Shown: positions 8,258 to 15,444 of the stretch, piece by piece
Numbering within the stretch: the first letter of the stretch is position 1
Layout of the letters: each line of letters begins with the position of its first letter
Assembly: GCA_001898335.1 (NCBI GenBank)
Contig: MKTS01000004.1
Span: forward strand, 89,913 to 153,912
Reading direction: 5' to 3'
From: Mucilaginibacter sp. 44-25
Lineage (GTDB): Bacteria > Bacteroidota > Bacteroidia > Sphingobacteriales > Sphingobacteriaceae
Length of the DNA stretch: 64,000 bases
Notes under the pieces: generated by a model
What the model was told of the DNA's origin: nothing
The model's input: the letters and a program-made list of their open reading frames with translations, nothing else
Databases searched by the model: none
Position numbers and translations under genes: made by a program

Positions 8258-8614
8258 ATGGCCGAAAATAATTTACAAAAATATCACGGAGCCGAAGATT
8301 GCCCCATTACCGCTACCATAGATGTGATAGGCGGCAAGTGGAAACCACCTGTTTTGTGGTTGCTAATGAAAGGCCCTTTACGTTTTGGCGGACTGCATAA
8401 GCTCATACCCGGTATGGCGCTCAAGGTACTTTCGCGCACGCTGAAGGAGTTGGAAGCCGACGGCATTATCATCCGCAAGGCCTACCCCGAAGTACCGCCA
8501 CGGGTGGAGTACTCGCTAAGCCCAAAGGGCGAGACACTGCGGCCAATACTCACGCAACTATCCAACTGGAGCCGCCAACATATCATGAACCTGCCGATGG
8601 TGGAGGAAAATTGA
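8258..8614 (+). CDS. HxlR-family transcriptional regulator
   Basis: A 118-residue single-domain winged-helix regulator. It has the HxlR hallmarks: CPITATIDVIGGKWKPPVLWLL near the N-terminus, FGGLHKLIPGMALKVLSRTLKELEADGII as recognition helix region, and the wing EVPPRVEYSLSPKGETL. The N-terminal Cys (residue 15) could be a redox or electrophile sensor, as in HypR/YodB-type members. I chose ATG 8258 over an in-frame TTG at 8240. It faces the SDR gene across a shared operator-promoter region, so autoregulation plus control of the SDR is likely. Confidence 0.88.
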   Translation: MAENNLQKYHGAEDCPITATIDVIGGKWKPPVLWLLMKGPLRFGGLHKLIPGMALKVLSRTLKELEADGIIIRKAYPEVPPRVEYSLSPKGETLRPILTQLSNWSRQHIMNLPMVEEN

Positions 8615-8702
8615 GGTGATTGCGTTTACGCCATGAACGCTGATAGGGTTTTGGTAGTGGCGGGCTTAAATTGTAGCGTGCTGTAACATGACCTTTAATG
8701 CC

Positions 8703-9833
8703 TTAAGAATTGAACTTGAAAAGGATGGCTTCTTCAGGATTTTTGATTGCTGATAATATATTCTCTGCAACCTTTTCGATAAGTTTGTTTCCCCAAAATG
8801 GGTCATGAACATCGTAATAAATCACTCTGATATGTTGTAGGTCGAAAGGCACATCTTCTTCATTAGAAGAAATCAGCACGACAGGCTTCCTGAGTGCATG
8901 AGCTAGACCCAGTTCATAATAAACATTAGGATTTCTTGTTGTTAATTCAGCAATTAAGACTTTGGCTTTTATGATACCGTCCCAAATTTGATCGATAATT
9001 TTTCCTGTTCCAAATATGTCATTATCCGCACGTACTGGCCTCAATCAAGCTTTTGTAATTGCTGGTTCATAAATTTTTGAATAATAGTCGCCTAATGGAG
9101 GCGCAAACGGCATCATGACAAAGCAAGAATCGCCAGATGATATGCTTGTACCTTTACTCAGCTTTTTCAGCTCTGATGAAGAATCAATCAAAGACCTGTC
9201 GTGGTCCGAATTTATATCCAAAATACGAAACTTTTCTCCAACCTTTTCAATTAATTTAGCACTTGTCAAAGTTTCCTTAAATATTTCGTTAAACTCGAAT
9301 ATTTTTTCTATAGGTATTTTAAATGTATCAGTTAGCGCGTTTTCGAAAAACTTATTGTCAGGAAGGTTTTCTCCACGATAATGCTTATAGACGTCAGAAA
9401 TTACTGGAGCGTTTAAAACGGCTTCTCTAATTGCAGCAAGTTCATCATCGGCAGATTGAGGCCTTATAATTCTTTTCGAGAGTTCTGTAGGCTTAACCAT
9501 ACCAGCGGTCGGGCGCTCTAATAAACCAAATTTTATTGACGAGCTAATTTCGACTCTAAAAGGGCCATTCAAACCCACTCCTAAAAATTCCGAGGCATCC
9601 TTTTCGGAACATTCCCGTCCAGCGTTTTTTTCTAAAATAGCTTTGGGAATCCTAAGCGCCTTTAGTAATGAATGTCTTGGAAAATTAGAATTCGGAACAA
9701 CTTGCGGCTTACCTTTCTTTTCCTTTTCAGCGGCCTTTTTATTTTCCTTCGACGTCGAAGCAGCCACTTTTTTAGGTACCTTGTTTTTAGGTGGGATATT
9801 AGCTGGTGAAGTTTCGTTTTGACTCTCGTTCAT
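8703..9833 (-). pseudogene. TIR-like/deoxyribosyltransferase-like protein, interrupted by one in-frame TGA
   Basis: Two same-frame halves touch at a single TGA (9045-9047). The first half, from the ATG at 9833, has a Lys-rich linker, a helical/winged-helix-like region (PRHSLLKALRIPKAI, then SDVYKHYRGENLPD) and FVMMPFAPPLGDYYSKIYEPAITKA. After the TGA it continues LRPVRADNDIFGTGKI and AKVLIAELTTRNPNVYYELGLAHALRKP. FVMMPF...PAI..AGL.PVRAD is one continuous motif in relatives as I remember them, where the stop position is Gly, so GGA to TGA explains it. The C-terminal fold resembles nucleoside 2-deoxyribosyltransferase/TIR-like domains used as effectors in some defence proteins. The function is unknown. 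A sequencing error is the alternative. Confidence 0.7.
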
Positions 9834-9975
9834 AATTAAGATTAAAGGTAGGTTTCCTAAAGATAAAATATTCATTTCGTTATTCAAAATGTATGGCAAA
9901 AGTCTTGCTATCATACACATGCACGATGCATATAGATGCCTTACATTGTCAAACTATAAGCTTATCAAGCATATG

Positions 9976-11094
9976 TTACTCGAGTGTATGCCTGCCCCTG
10001 CTAGCACATGTTTGCGGCATGCGACTCACACCCCCCTTAAACCCCAACCGCTCCCGAAACCAAAAAGCCAGTTTCACCAGGCCAATTAACGCGGGCACTT
10101 CTACCAGCGGACCAACTACGCCTGTAAACGCTTCGCCGGAGTTGATGCCGAACACTCCTATGGCTACGGCTATGGCCAGTTCAAAGTTATTGCCAGTTGC
10201 GGTAAAGGCTATCGCTGCAGAGCGCGAATAATCGGCCCCAAACCATTTGCCGATAAAAAAGCTGCACACAAACATCACCGCAAAGTAGATCATCAGCGGT
10301 ATGCTTATCCGCAACACATCCAGCGGAATTTTCAAGATCAGTTCGCCCTTCAACGTAAACATCAGCACAATGGTGAACAGCAGCGCAATTAATGTAACCG
10401 GCGATACTAGGGGCACAAAGCTATCTGTAAACCAGAATTTTCCTTTGACTTTAATTAGAACAAACCGGCTCACTACTGCAGCTAAAAACGGTACACCTAA
10501 ATAGATACCAACGCTTTTGGCAATATCTTTTATGGTAACGTTGATGCTAAATCCCTTAAGCCCGAACATTGGCGGCAGCACGGTGATGAACAGGTAAGCC
10601 AGTACGCTGTAAAGCAAGATCTGGAAGATGCTGTTCAAGGTGATGAGTCCGGCGGCGTATTCGCGGTTACCTTCGGCCAACTCATTCCATACCACCACCA
10701 TGGCAATGCACCGGGCTAAACCAATTAAAATAAGCCCCACCATATAGTGCGGATGATCGCGCAAAAAAACGATGGCCAGCAAGAACATCAGCACCGGGCC
10801 GATGATCCAGTTTAAAACCAGGGAAACGCTTAACACCTTCAGGTCTTTGAAAACCTCTCCTATTTTGGTGTAATCAACCTTTACCAGCGGCGGGTACATC
10901 ATCAGTATCAAACCAATGGCTAAAGGTATGTTGGTTGTTCCGTTTGAGAACGAACCTACAAAACCTGACGAGGACGGTACAAAATATCCTATAGCCAGGC
11001 CAATTACCATGGCGCTAAAGATCCAAACGGTTAAATACCTGTCAAGAAAGCTTAATTTTTTGCGCTCTGCAACCGGCGCACAGTGGTTTGGCAT
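9976..11094 (-). CDS. acr3: ACR3-family arsenite efflux permease
   Basis: A 372-residue inner-membrane protein with about ten membrane helices, exporting arsenite. The ACR3 marker [12 protein letters not shown] with the essential Cys129 is present, as is [16 protein letters not shown] in the second half. Its ATG overlaps the arsC stop (TAATG, 1 nt), so translation is coupled. The last 15 or so residues ([15 protein letters not shown]) look unlike family members and may be run-on into non-coding DNA. It is the last gene of the arsR-arsM-arsC-acr3 operon. Confidence 0.95.
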   Translation of the reverse strand: MPNHCAPVAERKKLSFLDRYLTVWIFSAMVIGLAIGYFVPSSSGFVGSFSNGTTNIPLAIGLILMMYPPLVKVDYTKIGEVFKDLKVLSVSLVLNWIIGPVLMFLLAIVFLRDHPHYMVGLILIGLARCIAMVVVWNELAEGNREYAAGLITLNSIFQILLYSVLAYLFITVLPPMFGLKGFSINVTIKDIAKSVGIYLGVPFLAAVVSRFVLIKVKGKFWFTDSFVPLVSPVTLIALLFTIVLMFTLKGELILKIPLDVLRISIPLMIYFAVMFVCSFFIGKWFGADYSRSAAIAFTATGNNFELAIAVAIGVFGINSGEAFTGVVGPLVEVPALIGLVKLAFWFRERLGFKGGVSRMPQTCASRGRHTLE

Positions 11095-11510
11095 TAGCTT
11101 AAATATTTGTCGGTAAACGCTTTACAGTAATCCTTTATCATCTCCCGCACCTTGCGAAACTCTGCCAGTATCTCCTCTTCTGTGCCTTTCGCTTTGGCCG
11201 GGTCGGGGAAGTTGTGGTGCAGTTTAATAGCGTTGGTTGGGAAATATGGGCAGTTCTCTTTGGCGTTATCACAAACGGTGATCACATAATCAAAAGGTAT
11301 ACTGGCGTACTCGTCCACATTATTTGAGGTGTGAGCGGAGATATCAATGCCGTCCTCCTGCATGGTAGCAATGGCCCGCGGATTTACGCCGTGTGTTTCG
11401 ATACCTGCGCTGTAAATATTGGCTTTCCCTTCGGAAAAATGGCGCAGATAGCCCTCGGCTATCTGGCTGCGGCAACTGTTGCCGGTGCAAAGCACTAATA
11501 TATTCTTCAT
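11094..11510 (-). CDS. arsC: Arsenate reductase, thioredoxin-coupled LMW-PTPase type
   Basis: A 138-residue enzyme reducing arsenate to arsenite. The P-loop CTGNSCRS has catalytic Cys8 and Arg14, and the disulfide-relay cysteines are Cys80 and Cys87 ([12 protein letters not shown]). The 8/80/87 spacing equals the 10/82/89 of Bacillus ArsC, so it belongs to the thioredoxin-dependent class. The general acid Asp lies in HHNFPDPAK. It sits 16 nt after arsM and overlaps acr3, which exports its product. Confidence 0.96.
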   Translation of the reverse strand: MKNILVLCTGNSCRSQIAEGYLRHFSEGKANIYSAGIETHGVNPRAIATMQEDGIDISAHTSNNVDEYASIPFDYVITVCDNAKENCPYFPTNAIKLHHNFPDPAKAKGTEEEILAEFRKVREMIKDYCKAFTDKYLS

Positions 11511-11526
11511 TTAAATAATTTTGATA

Positions 11527-12363
11527 TTAACAGCATCCCGGCGGGCAGCAAACAGCCACAGGTTTCTCTGCATAAACGGTAACGCTGAAAATGCCTGTGC
11601 TACCGGCTTTAAAGCTTTCCAGTTCGGCAGTGCCCAGGTACTTGTTCAGGATATCATCGGGCACCACAATAACTTTCTCTTTTTGTACGGTGACGTTGGT
11701 AAAGCCATTGCTTTTTATCAGGCCCAGGTAAACATCTTTCTGGATAGCACCGGCCACACAGCCCGCGTACATTTCGGCATCCTTGCGCAAAGCATCAGGC
11801 AGGTCGCCAACCAATACCACGTCAGATATACTGAAGTGCCCGCCGGGTTTCAGTACCCTGTAAATATCCTTGATAACGGCATCCTTATCGGGCACCAGGT
11901 TAAGTACGCAGTTGCTTACAATCACATCGGCAATGTTGGCGGTAACCGGCATGTGCTCAATATCGCCCTGCCTGAATTCCACATTGTTAAAGCCCAGCTT
12001 TTCGGCGTTAGCCCGCGCCTTATCTATCATAGCCGGTGTAAAATCGATGCCTATCACCTTGCCGGTCTCGCCGGTTTCGGCACGGGCTATAAAGCAGTCG
12101 TTACCGGCACCGCTGCCCAGGTCTATCACCACATCGCCCTTTTTAATTTTGGCAAATTGGGTAGGCAAGCCGCATCCCAGGCCGAGGTCGGCATCGGCGT
12201 TATAGCCTTCCATCTGGGTGTAATCGTCACTCATGATGTTATAGATCTCGGTTGAGCAGCCCGTAGCCCCACAGCATGATGATGCGTTAACATCCTTATC
12301 CTGCAAGGCTATCTCGCTGTACTTTTGCCTTACAATTTCCTTTAGTTGTTCGTTGGTCTCCAT
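11527..12363 (-). CDS. arsM: Arsenite S-adenosylmethionine methyltransferase
   Basis: A 278-residue SAM-dependent methyltransferase that methylates As(III). SAM motif I is VIDLGSGAGNDCF (about 79-91). The three conserved arsenic-binding cysteines are Cys64 (GLGCGLP), Cys152 (VSNCVLN) and Cys202 (YAGCVAGA); the 50-residue spacing of the last two matches characterised ArsM proteins. Extra cysteines occur as CCGATGC at 30-36 and a CCPPGCC tail. It lies 32 nt after arsR, and an ArsR operator copy overlaps its start codon. Confidence 0.95.
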   Translation of the reverse strand: METNEQLKEIVRQKYSEIALQDKDVNASSCCGATGCSTEIYNIMSDDYTQMEGYNADADLGLGCGLPTQFAKIKKGDVVIDLGSGAGNDCFIARAETGETGKVIGIDFTPAMIDKARANAEKLGFNNVEFRQGDIEHMPVTANIADVIVSNCVLNLVPDKDAVIKDIYRVLKPGGHFSISDVVLVGDLPDALRKDAEMYAGCVAGAIQKDVYLGLIKSNGFTNVTVQKEKVIVVPDDILNKYLGTAELESFKAGSTGIFSVTVYAEKPVAVCCPPGCC

Positions 12364-12378
12364 CGTAATATTGCGATT
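12362..12378. promoter_or_regulatory. Second ArsR operator copy, at the arsM start
   Basis: The 17-nt sequence ATCGTAATATTGCGATT is identical to the core of the operator at the arsR start (read on the opposite strand there). It is a near-palindrome lying in the 32-nt arsR-arsM gap and reaching the arsM ATG. ArsR bound here could act as a roadblock or regulate an internal promoter. Confidence 0.65.
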
Positions 12379-12395
12379 AAATTTTGTAAATTTTT

Positions 12396-12725
12396 TTAGC
12401 AGCAGTTATTAATATCTTTATAAGAAGTGAAAAGCCCGTTCAATTCGGCTTGCAGGTTCTTCCAGGCTTTTGGCTCAATACAGTAACAAATACTCACGCC
12501 CTCTATGGTGCCTTGTATCAAACCTGCATTCTTAAGTTCTTTTAAGTGCTGTGAGATGGTTGCCTGCGCCAGGCCGAGTTCAGTAACCAGGTCGCCGCAG
12601 ATGCAGGCGTTGGCTTTAATGAGTTCCTGCAGAATGGCAATACGTGCGGGATGCGCAATAGCCTTCAACTGCATAGCCAGCTTGTTCTGCTCCTCTGTGT
12701 ATATCTCTGATTTAGTAATTCCCAT
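12396..12725 (-). CDS. arsR: ArsR/SmtB-family arsenic-responsive repressor
   Basis: A 109-residue winged-helix repressor. The helix-turn-helix region is GLAQATISQHLKELKNAGLI (about 51-70). Candidate As(III) ligands are Cys41 and Cys43 in NACICGDL, at the classical ArsR position, with more at 80, 82 and a terminal Cys-Cys pair (108-109). It is the first gene of the ars operon and its start codon lies inside a 34-bp palindrome, so it is probably autoregulated and released by arsenite. Confidence 0.93.
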   Translation of the reverse strand: MGITKSEIYTEEQNKLAMQLKAIAHPARIAILQELIKANACICGDLVTELGLAQATISQHLKELKNAGLIQGTIEGVSICYCIEPKAWKNLQAELNGLFTSYKDINNCC

Positions 12726-12754
12726 ATCAATCGCAATATTACGATTAATATGGG
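12721..12754. promoter_or_regulatory. ArsR operator palindrome at the arsR start
   Basis: A 34-bp near-perfect palindrome with arms CCCATAT..AATCG and CGATT..ATATGGG around AATATT, containing the arsR start codon. Only two symmetric pairs mismatch. The core recurs at 12362-12378. Confidence 0.75.
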
Positions 12755-12839
12755 AATCAAAAAATTGTGATTACATTTTTTTTACTTCAATGATATTAAA
12801 TAAGAATTGGTGATAATACTACTTTTGTCAATCAACACT

Positions 12840-13289
12840 ATGGAATACCATTACACCATCAAACATTTTAACGAGCTAACCACGCATGAACTTTACGCCC
12901 TGCTGCGTTTGCGTTCCGAGGTTTTTGTAGTGGAACAAAACTGCCCCTATCTTGACCCGGACAATAAAGACCAGCAAAGCCACCACCTGCTATACTATGC
13001 CGGTGACCAGCTTGCAGCTTATACACGTTTGCTGCCTGCGGGATTATCTTTTGATGAGGTATCTATTGGAAGAGTGATCACCTCCCCTGCGCACCGGGGA
13101 ACCGGCTTGGGCAAGAAATTAGTAGAGGCATCCATTCAGGCTTGCTATGAGCTATTCAGCCGCCGGCCGATACGCATTGGCGCGCAATTATATTTGCTCC
13201 AATTCTATCAGTCATTTGGCTTTGTGGAGCAGGGTGATGTTTATGATGAGGATGGCATCCCACACGTAGAGATGGTGAAAAGTGCATAA
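12840..13289 (+). CDS. elaA: GNAT acetyltransferase, ElaA-like
   Basis: A 149-residue acetyl-CoA-dependent N-acyltransferase. The N-terminal part LYALLRLRSEVFVVEQNCPYLDPDNKDQ is characteristic of ElaA proteins, followed by the acetyl-CoA loop RVITSPAHRGTGLGKKL and the C-terminal FYQSFGFVEQGDVYDEDGIPHVEM. The substrate is unknown. I start at ATG 12840, dropping an 11-codon upstream extension. A TAnnTTTG element (TACTTTTG, 12820-12827) lies 13 nt before it, which would leave a very short leader. Confidence 0.88.
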   Translation: MEYHYTIKHFNELTTHELYALLRLRSEVFVVEQNCPYLDPDNKDQQSHHLLYYAGDQLAAYTRLLPAGLSFDEVSIGRVITSPAHRGTGLGKKLVEASIQACYELFSRRPIRIGAQLYLLQFYQSFGFVEQGDVYDEDGIPHVEMVKSA

Positions 13290-13334
13290 AGTGGTTCAAC
13301 AGGCTCCATGACATGATTAAAGAGAAAGCAAAAA

Positions 13335-13413
13335 TGTCATGCTGTGGAAGGAAGCAGCTATCTACTACATTGCATAATGCAAAATAGATTCTTCGCTATC
13401 GCTCAGAATGACA
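13335..13413. repeat. REP-like inverted repeat (degenerate)
   Basis: The ends TGTCATGCTG and CAGAATGACA form an imperfect inverted repeat of about 30 nt per arm around a short AT-rich centre. The right arm read on the minus strand starts TGTCATTCTGAGCGATAGCG, which I recognise as a common intergenic repeat in Sphingobacteriaceae and relatives. The element lies between convergent genes, and the rest of the 198-nt gap is featureless. Confidence 0.55.
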
Positions 13414-13487
13414 GGCTTGATATACTAAGCCACTTGTTACCGAGAATTTTGTTGCCTAAGCACACTAAAAACTGCCAACTAAAAAAG

Positions 13488-13853
13488 CTATCCCTTAAAA
13501 TGCCCTATGTGCCACAGCACTCCCGATGGATCGTGCACGAAACATTCATCGCCCCAGGTATCAATACGTACCGGCGATACCCGCGAGCCGGGGTATTTTG
13601 TCGGCAGATCAAGTGCCTTTAGCTCTTCGTAATAACGCTGGGCATTATCTACTTCCATAAAAACCATGGTGTTGTCAACCCAGTCTTTATTATAATACTT
13701 TTGCAGATAAAATGCAGTATCGCCCAATTTAAAAACCGACATATCGGGCGAGATCACAAATTCTTCGAAACCCCATTCACGGTAAAAAGCGCGTGAAAGA
13801 TCATAGTCCCTCGCGCCTATAAACGGTCTGATGCCTTTTGCGTTGTGCTGCAT
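13488..13853 (-). CDS. VOC/glyoxalase-fold protein
   Basis: A 121-residue protein of the vicinal oxygen chelate superfamily with the paired beta-alpha-beta3 pattern: RPFIGARDYDLSRAFYREWGF at the start, then FVHDPSGVLWHIGHF at the end. Relatives are annotated as glyoxalase or bleomycin-resistance proteins. The usual metal-ligand positions are not clearly conserved, so a binding rather than catalytic role is possible. It is monocistronic, convergent with the acetyltransferase gene. Confidence 0.8.
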   Translation of the reverse strand: MQHNAKGIRPFIGARDYDLSRAFYREWGFEEFVISPDMSVFKLGDTAFYLQKYYNKDWVDNTMVFMEVDNAQRYYEELKALDLPTKYPGSRVSPVRIDTWGDECFVHDPSGVLWHIGHFKG

Positions 13854-13929
13854 AAAATGTAGTAATTGGTAGTACGTAAAGCTACATAAATATCATGGTT
13901 GTTTAAAAAACTGCCCTTAAAAGCAAAGA

Positions 13930-13950
13930 GCCTGTTGCTACGCAACAGGC
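13930..13950. terminator. Hairpin terminator after the fasciclin gene
   Basis: A 9-bp GC-rich stem (GCCTGTTGC / GCAACAGGC) with a 3-nt loop is followed on the minus strand by TCTTTGCTTTT. It lies just 3' of the fasciclin gene. Confidence 0.65.
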
Positions 13951-13983
13951 CTTATGCTATAATTAAAATTTGACTTATTTATT

Positions 13984-14562
13984 TTATTGTAATACCGCGT
14001 TGATACCGTTCACAACACCGGTGCCGCCTTTAAGGTCATATAATATTACCTGGGCGCTTTTACCGGCTGCATTGGTGATCTGCAGCTTTTTATCAGCGGT
14101 TACAGAAAGTGTTAGCGTTTGTCCATCCAATGTAGTAACTGTGGCTTTGCCTTTACCGGCACTAAGCGCCTTAATTAAACCGGCCTTATCGTACGTACCA
14201 TTCACCACGTGGCCTTTTAACACTGTAGCCAGTTTTGCAGGATCGCTTTTTAAAGCATCAAGTGTTCCTGCTGGCAGAGCGCTAAACGCGTTGTTGCTTG
14301 GTGCAAAAATAGTATAAGGGCCACCCACCGATAAGGCAGAATCAAGCTTTGCCGTTTTTACCAGCTCAAAAGCGGTTGAGTAATCTGAGTTGCTTTGCAA
14401 AGCCTGTACAACATTTGCTGCATCAGTAGGTGCAGGGGTTGTAGTGGTATTTGTAGTTTTCCTGGCGGTATCAGGCGTGGTTTGTGCCGATGCTGTATTA
14501 GCAGCAACACCTATAAATAAAACCGCACCCAAAGCTAAAATTGATTTTTTCGCGTAATTCAT
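13984..14562 (-). CDS. Secreted fasciclin-domain protein
   Basis: A 192-residue exported protein: signal peptide about 1-26 (ending ASAQ), a Thr/Pro-rich linker (about 27-46), then one FAS1 domain (about 48-190). FAS1 landmarks seen are GGPYTIFAPSNNAFSALP (H1 box) and a terminal VVNGINAVL. Such domains mediate adhesion or cell-surface contact. The 211 nt upstream hold no other gene. It is a single gene with its own terminator. Confidence 0.9.
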   Translation of the reverse strand: MNYAKKSILALGAVLFIGVAANTASAQTTPDTARKTTNTTTTPAPTDAANVVQALQSNSDYSTAFELVKTAKLDSALSVGGPYTIFAPSNNAFSALPAGTLDALKSDPAKLATVLKGHVVNGTYDKAGLIKALSAGKGKATVTTLDGQTLTLSVTADKKLQITNAAGKSAQVILYDLKGGTGVVNGINAVLQ

Positions 14563-14773
14563 AAACTAATCTAATGTTTGGTTAATGCGTATTTTTTCTC
14601 TTCTATAGGCTGCGCGTAATTATTGTATAGACAACTGTTTAAACGCAAAAAATGTTTGTAAGATTGCCCTGCAACGCTCTTTTACAGTGATAGAAGGGTT
14701 TTACAAACTGGTTTACAGTTATTTAAATTAAAAGATTTTGTAGTCATTGCATTGGTTTTTATACCTTACAAAA

Positions 14774-15370
14774 ATGAAAAATCACTATATCCTTATCTTA
14801 TTATTCATCATAGGCCTTGTTGCATCAGCCGTTTATCCGCACGATTACTTTACCTGGGTGCTTGAGGTTTTTCCGGCGATAATCGGGTTTATTATATTGG
14901 TGGCTACCTACCAGAAATTCAGGTTTACCAACCTCACTTATTGGTTTATCCTTTTACATTGCTACATCCTTTTTGTTGGCGGGCATTATACTTATGCAGA
15001 AGTACCTGCTTTTAACTGGTTGCGCGATGTTTTGCATCAATCACGCAATAACTATGATAAGGTTGGGCATTTTGCGCAGGGCTTTGTACCTGCAATGATC
15101 GTTAGGGAATTATTTATACGCAAACATGTCATCAATAAAAAAGGATGGCTGGCATTTTTAACGGTATGCGTTTGTATGAGCATTAGCGTAACTTATGAAT
15201 TTATAGAATGGTTAGTGTCGGTGCTGTCAGGCTCGTCGGGAGATTCATTTTTGGGCACACAAGGCTATGTTTGGGACACACAGTCTGACATGTTATTCGC
15301 CACTATCGGCGCTATCACCATGGTTATTTTAATGAGCCGTAAACAGGATAAGGCTATAAGCAAACTATAA
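14774..15370 (+). CDS. DUF2238 (YjdF-like) membrane protein
   Basis: A 198-residue integral membrane protein with about six membrane helices. The family core is visible: HQSRNNYDKVGHFAQGFVPAMIVREL in the middle and YEFIEWLVSVLSGSSGDSFLGTQGYVWDTQSDML toward the end, with conserved Asp, His, Glu and Trp facing the membrane. The function of DUF2238 is unknown. I use ATG 14774 (AAAATGAAAAATC) rather than an upstream TTG. It is convergent with the metal efflux operon. Confidence 0.87.
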   Translation: MKNHYILILLFIIGLVASAVYPHDYFTWVLEVFPAIIGFIILVATYQKFRFTNLTYWFILLHCYILFVGGHYTYAEVPAFNWLRDVLHQSRNNYDKVGHFAQGFVPAMIVRELFIRKHVINKKGWLAFLTVCVCMSISVTYEFIEWLVSVLSGSSGDSFLGTQGYVWDTQSDMLFATIGAITMVILMSRKQDKAISKL

Positions 15371-15381
15371 CACCAGTAAAA

Positions 15382-15433
15382 AAATTGCATATCCTCGCTT
15401 CGCCTCGCGCGCAGCTTTGTGGATATGCAATTT
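15382..15433. terminator. Hairpin between convergent genes
   Basis: A perfect 13-bp stem (AAATTGCATATCC / GGATATGCAATTT) encloses a 26-nt GC-rich loop. It lies between the DUF2238 gene and the end of the efflux operon and probably terminates both. Confidence 0.6.
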
Positions 15434-15444
15434 CAAACAATAAA

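Noticed and set aside
9045..9047. TGA read as selenocysteine or programmed readthrough
   Set aside because: The position is Gly in the motif as remembered, no SECIS-like hairpin follows directly, and no selenium genes are in the window. A point mutation is simpler.
9889..10231. Two overlapping plus-strand frames near the end of acr3
   Set aside because: They overlap ACR3 coding sequence and show no recognisable domain.
11521..12255. A 244-codon plus-strand frame opposite arsM
   Set aside because: It is antisense to a gene with all ArsM motifs and operon context; long shadow frames are expected opposite such codon usage.
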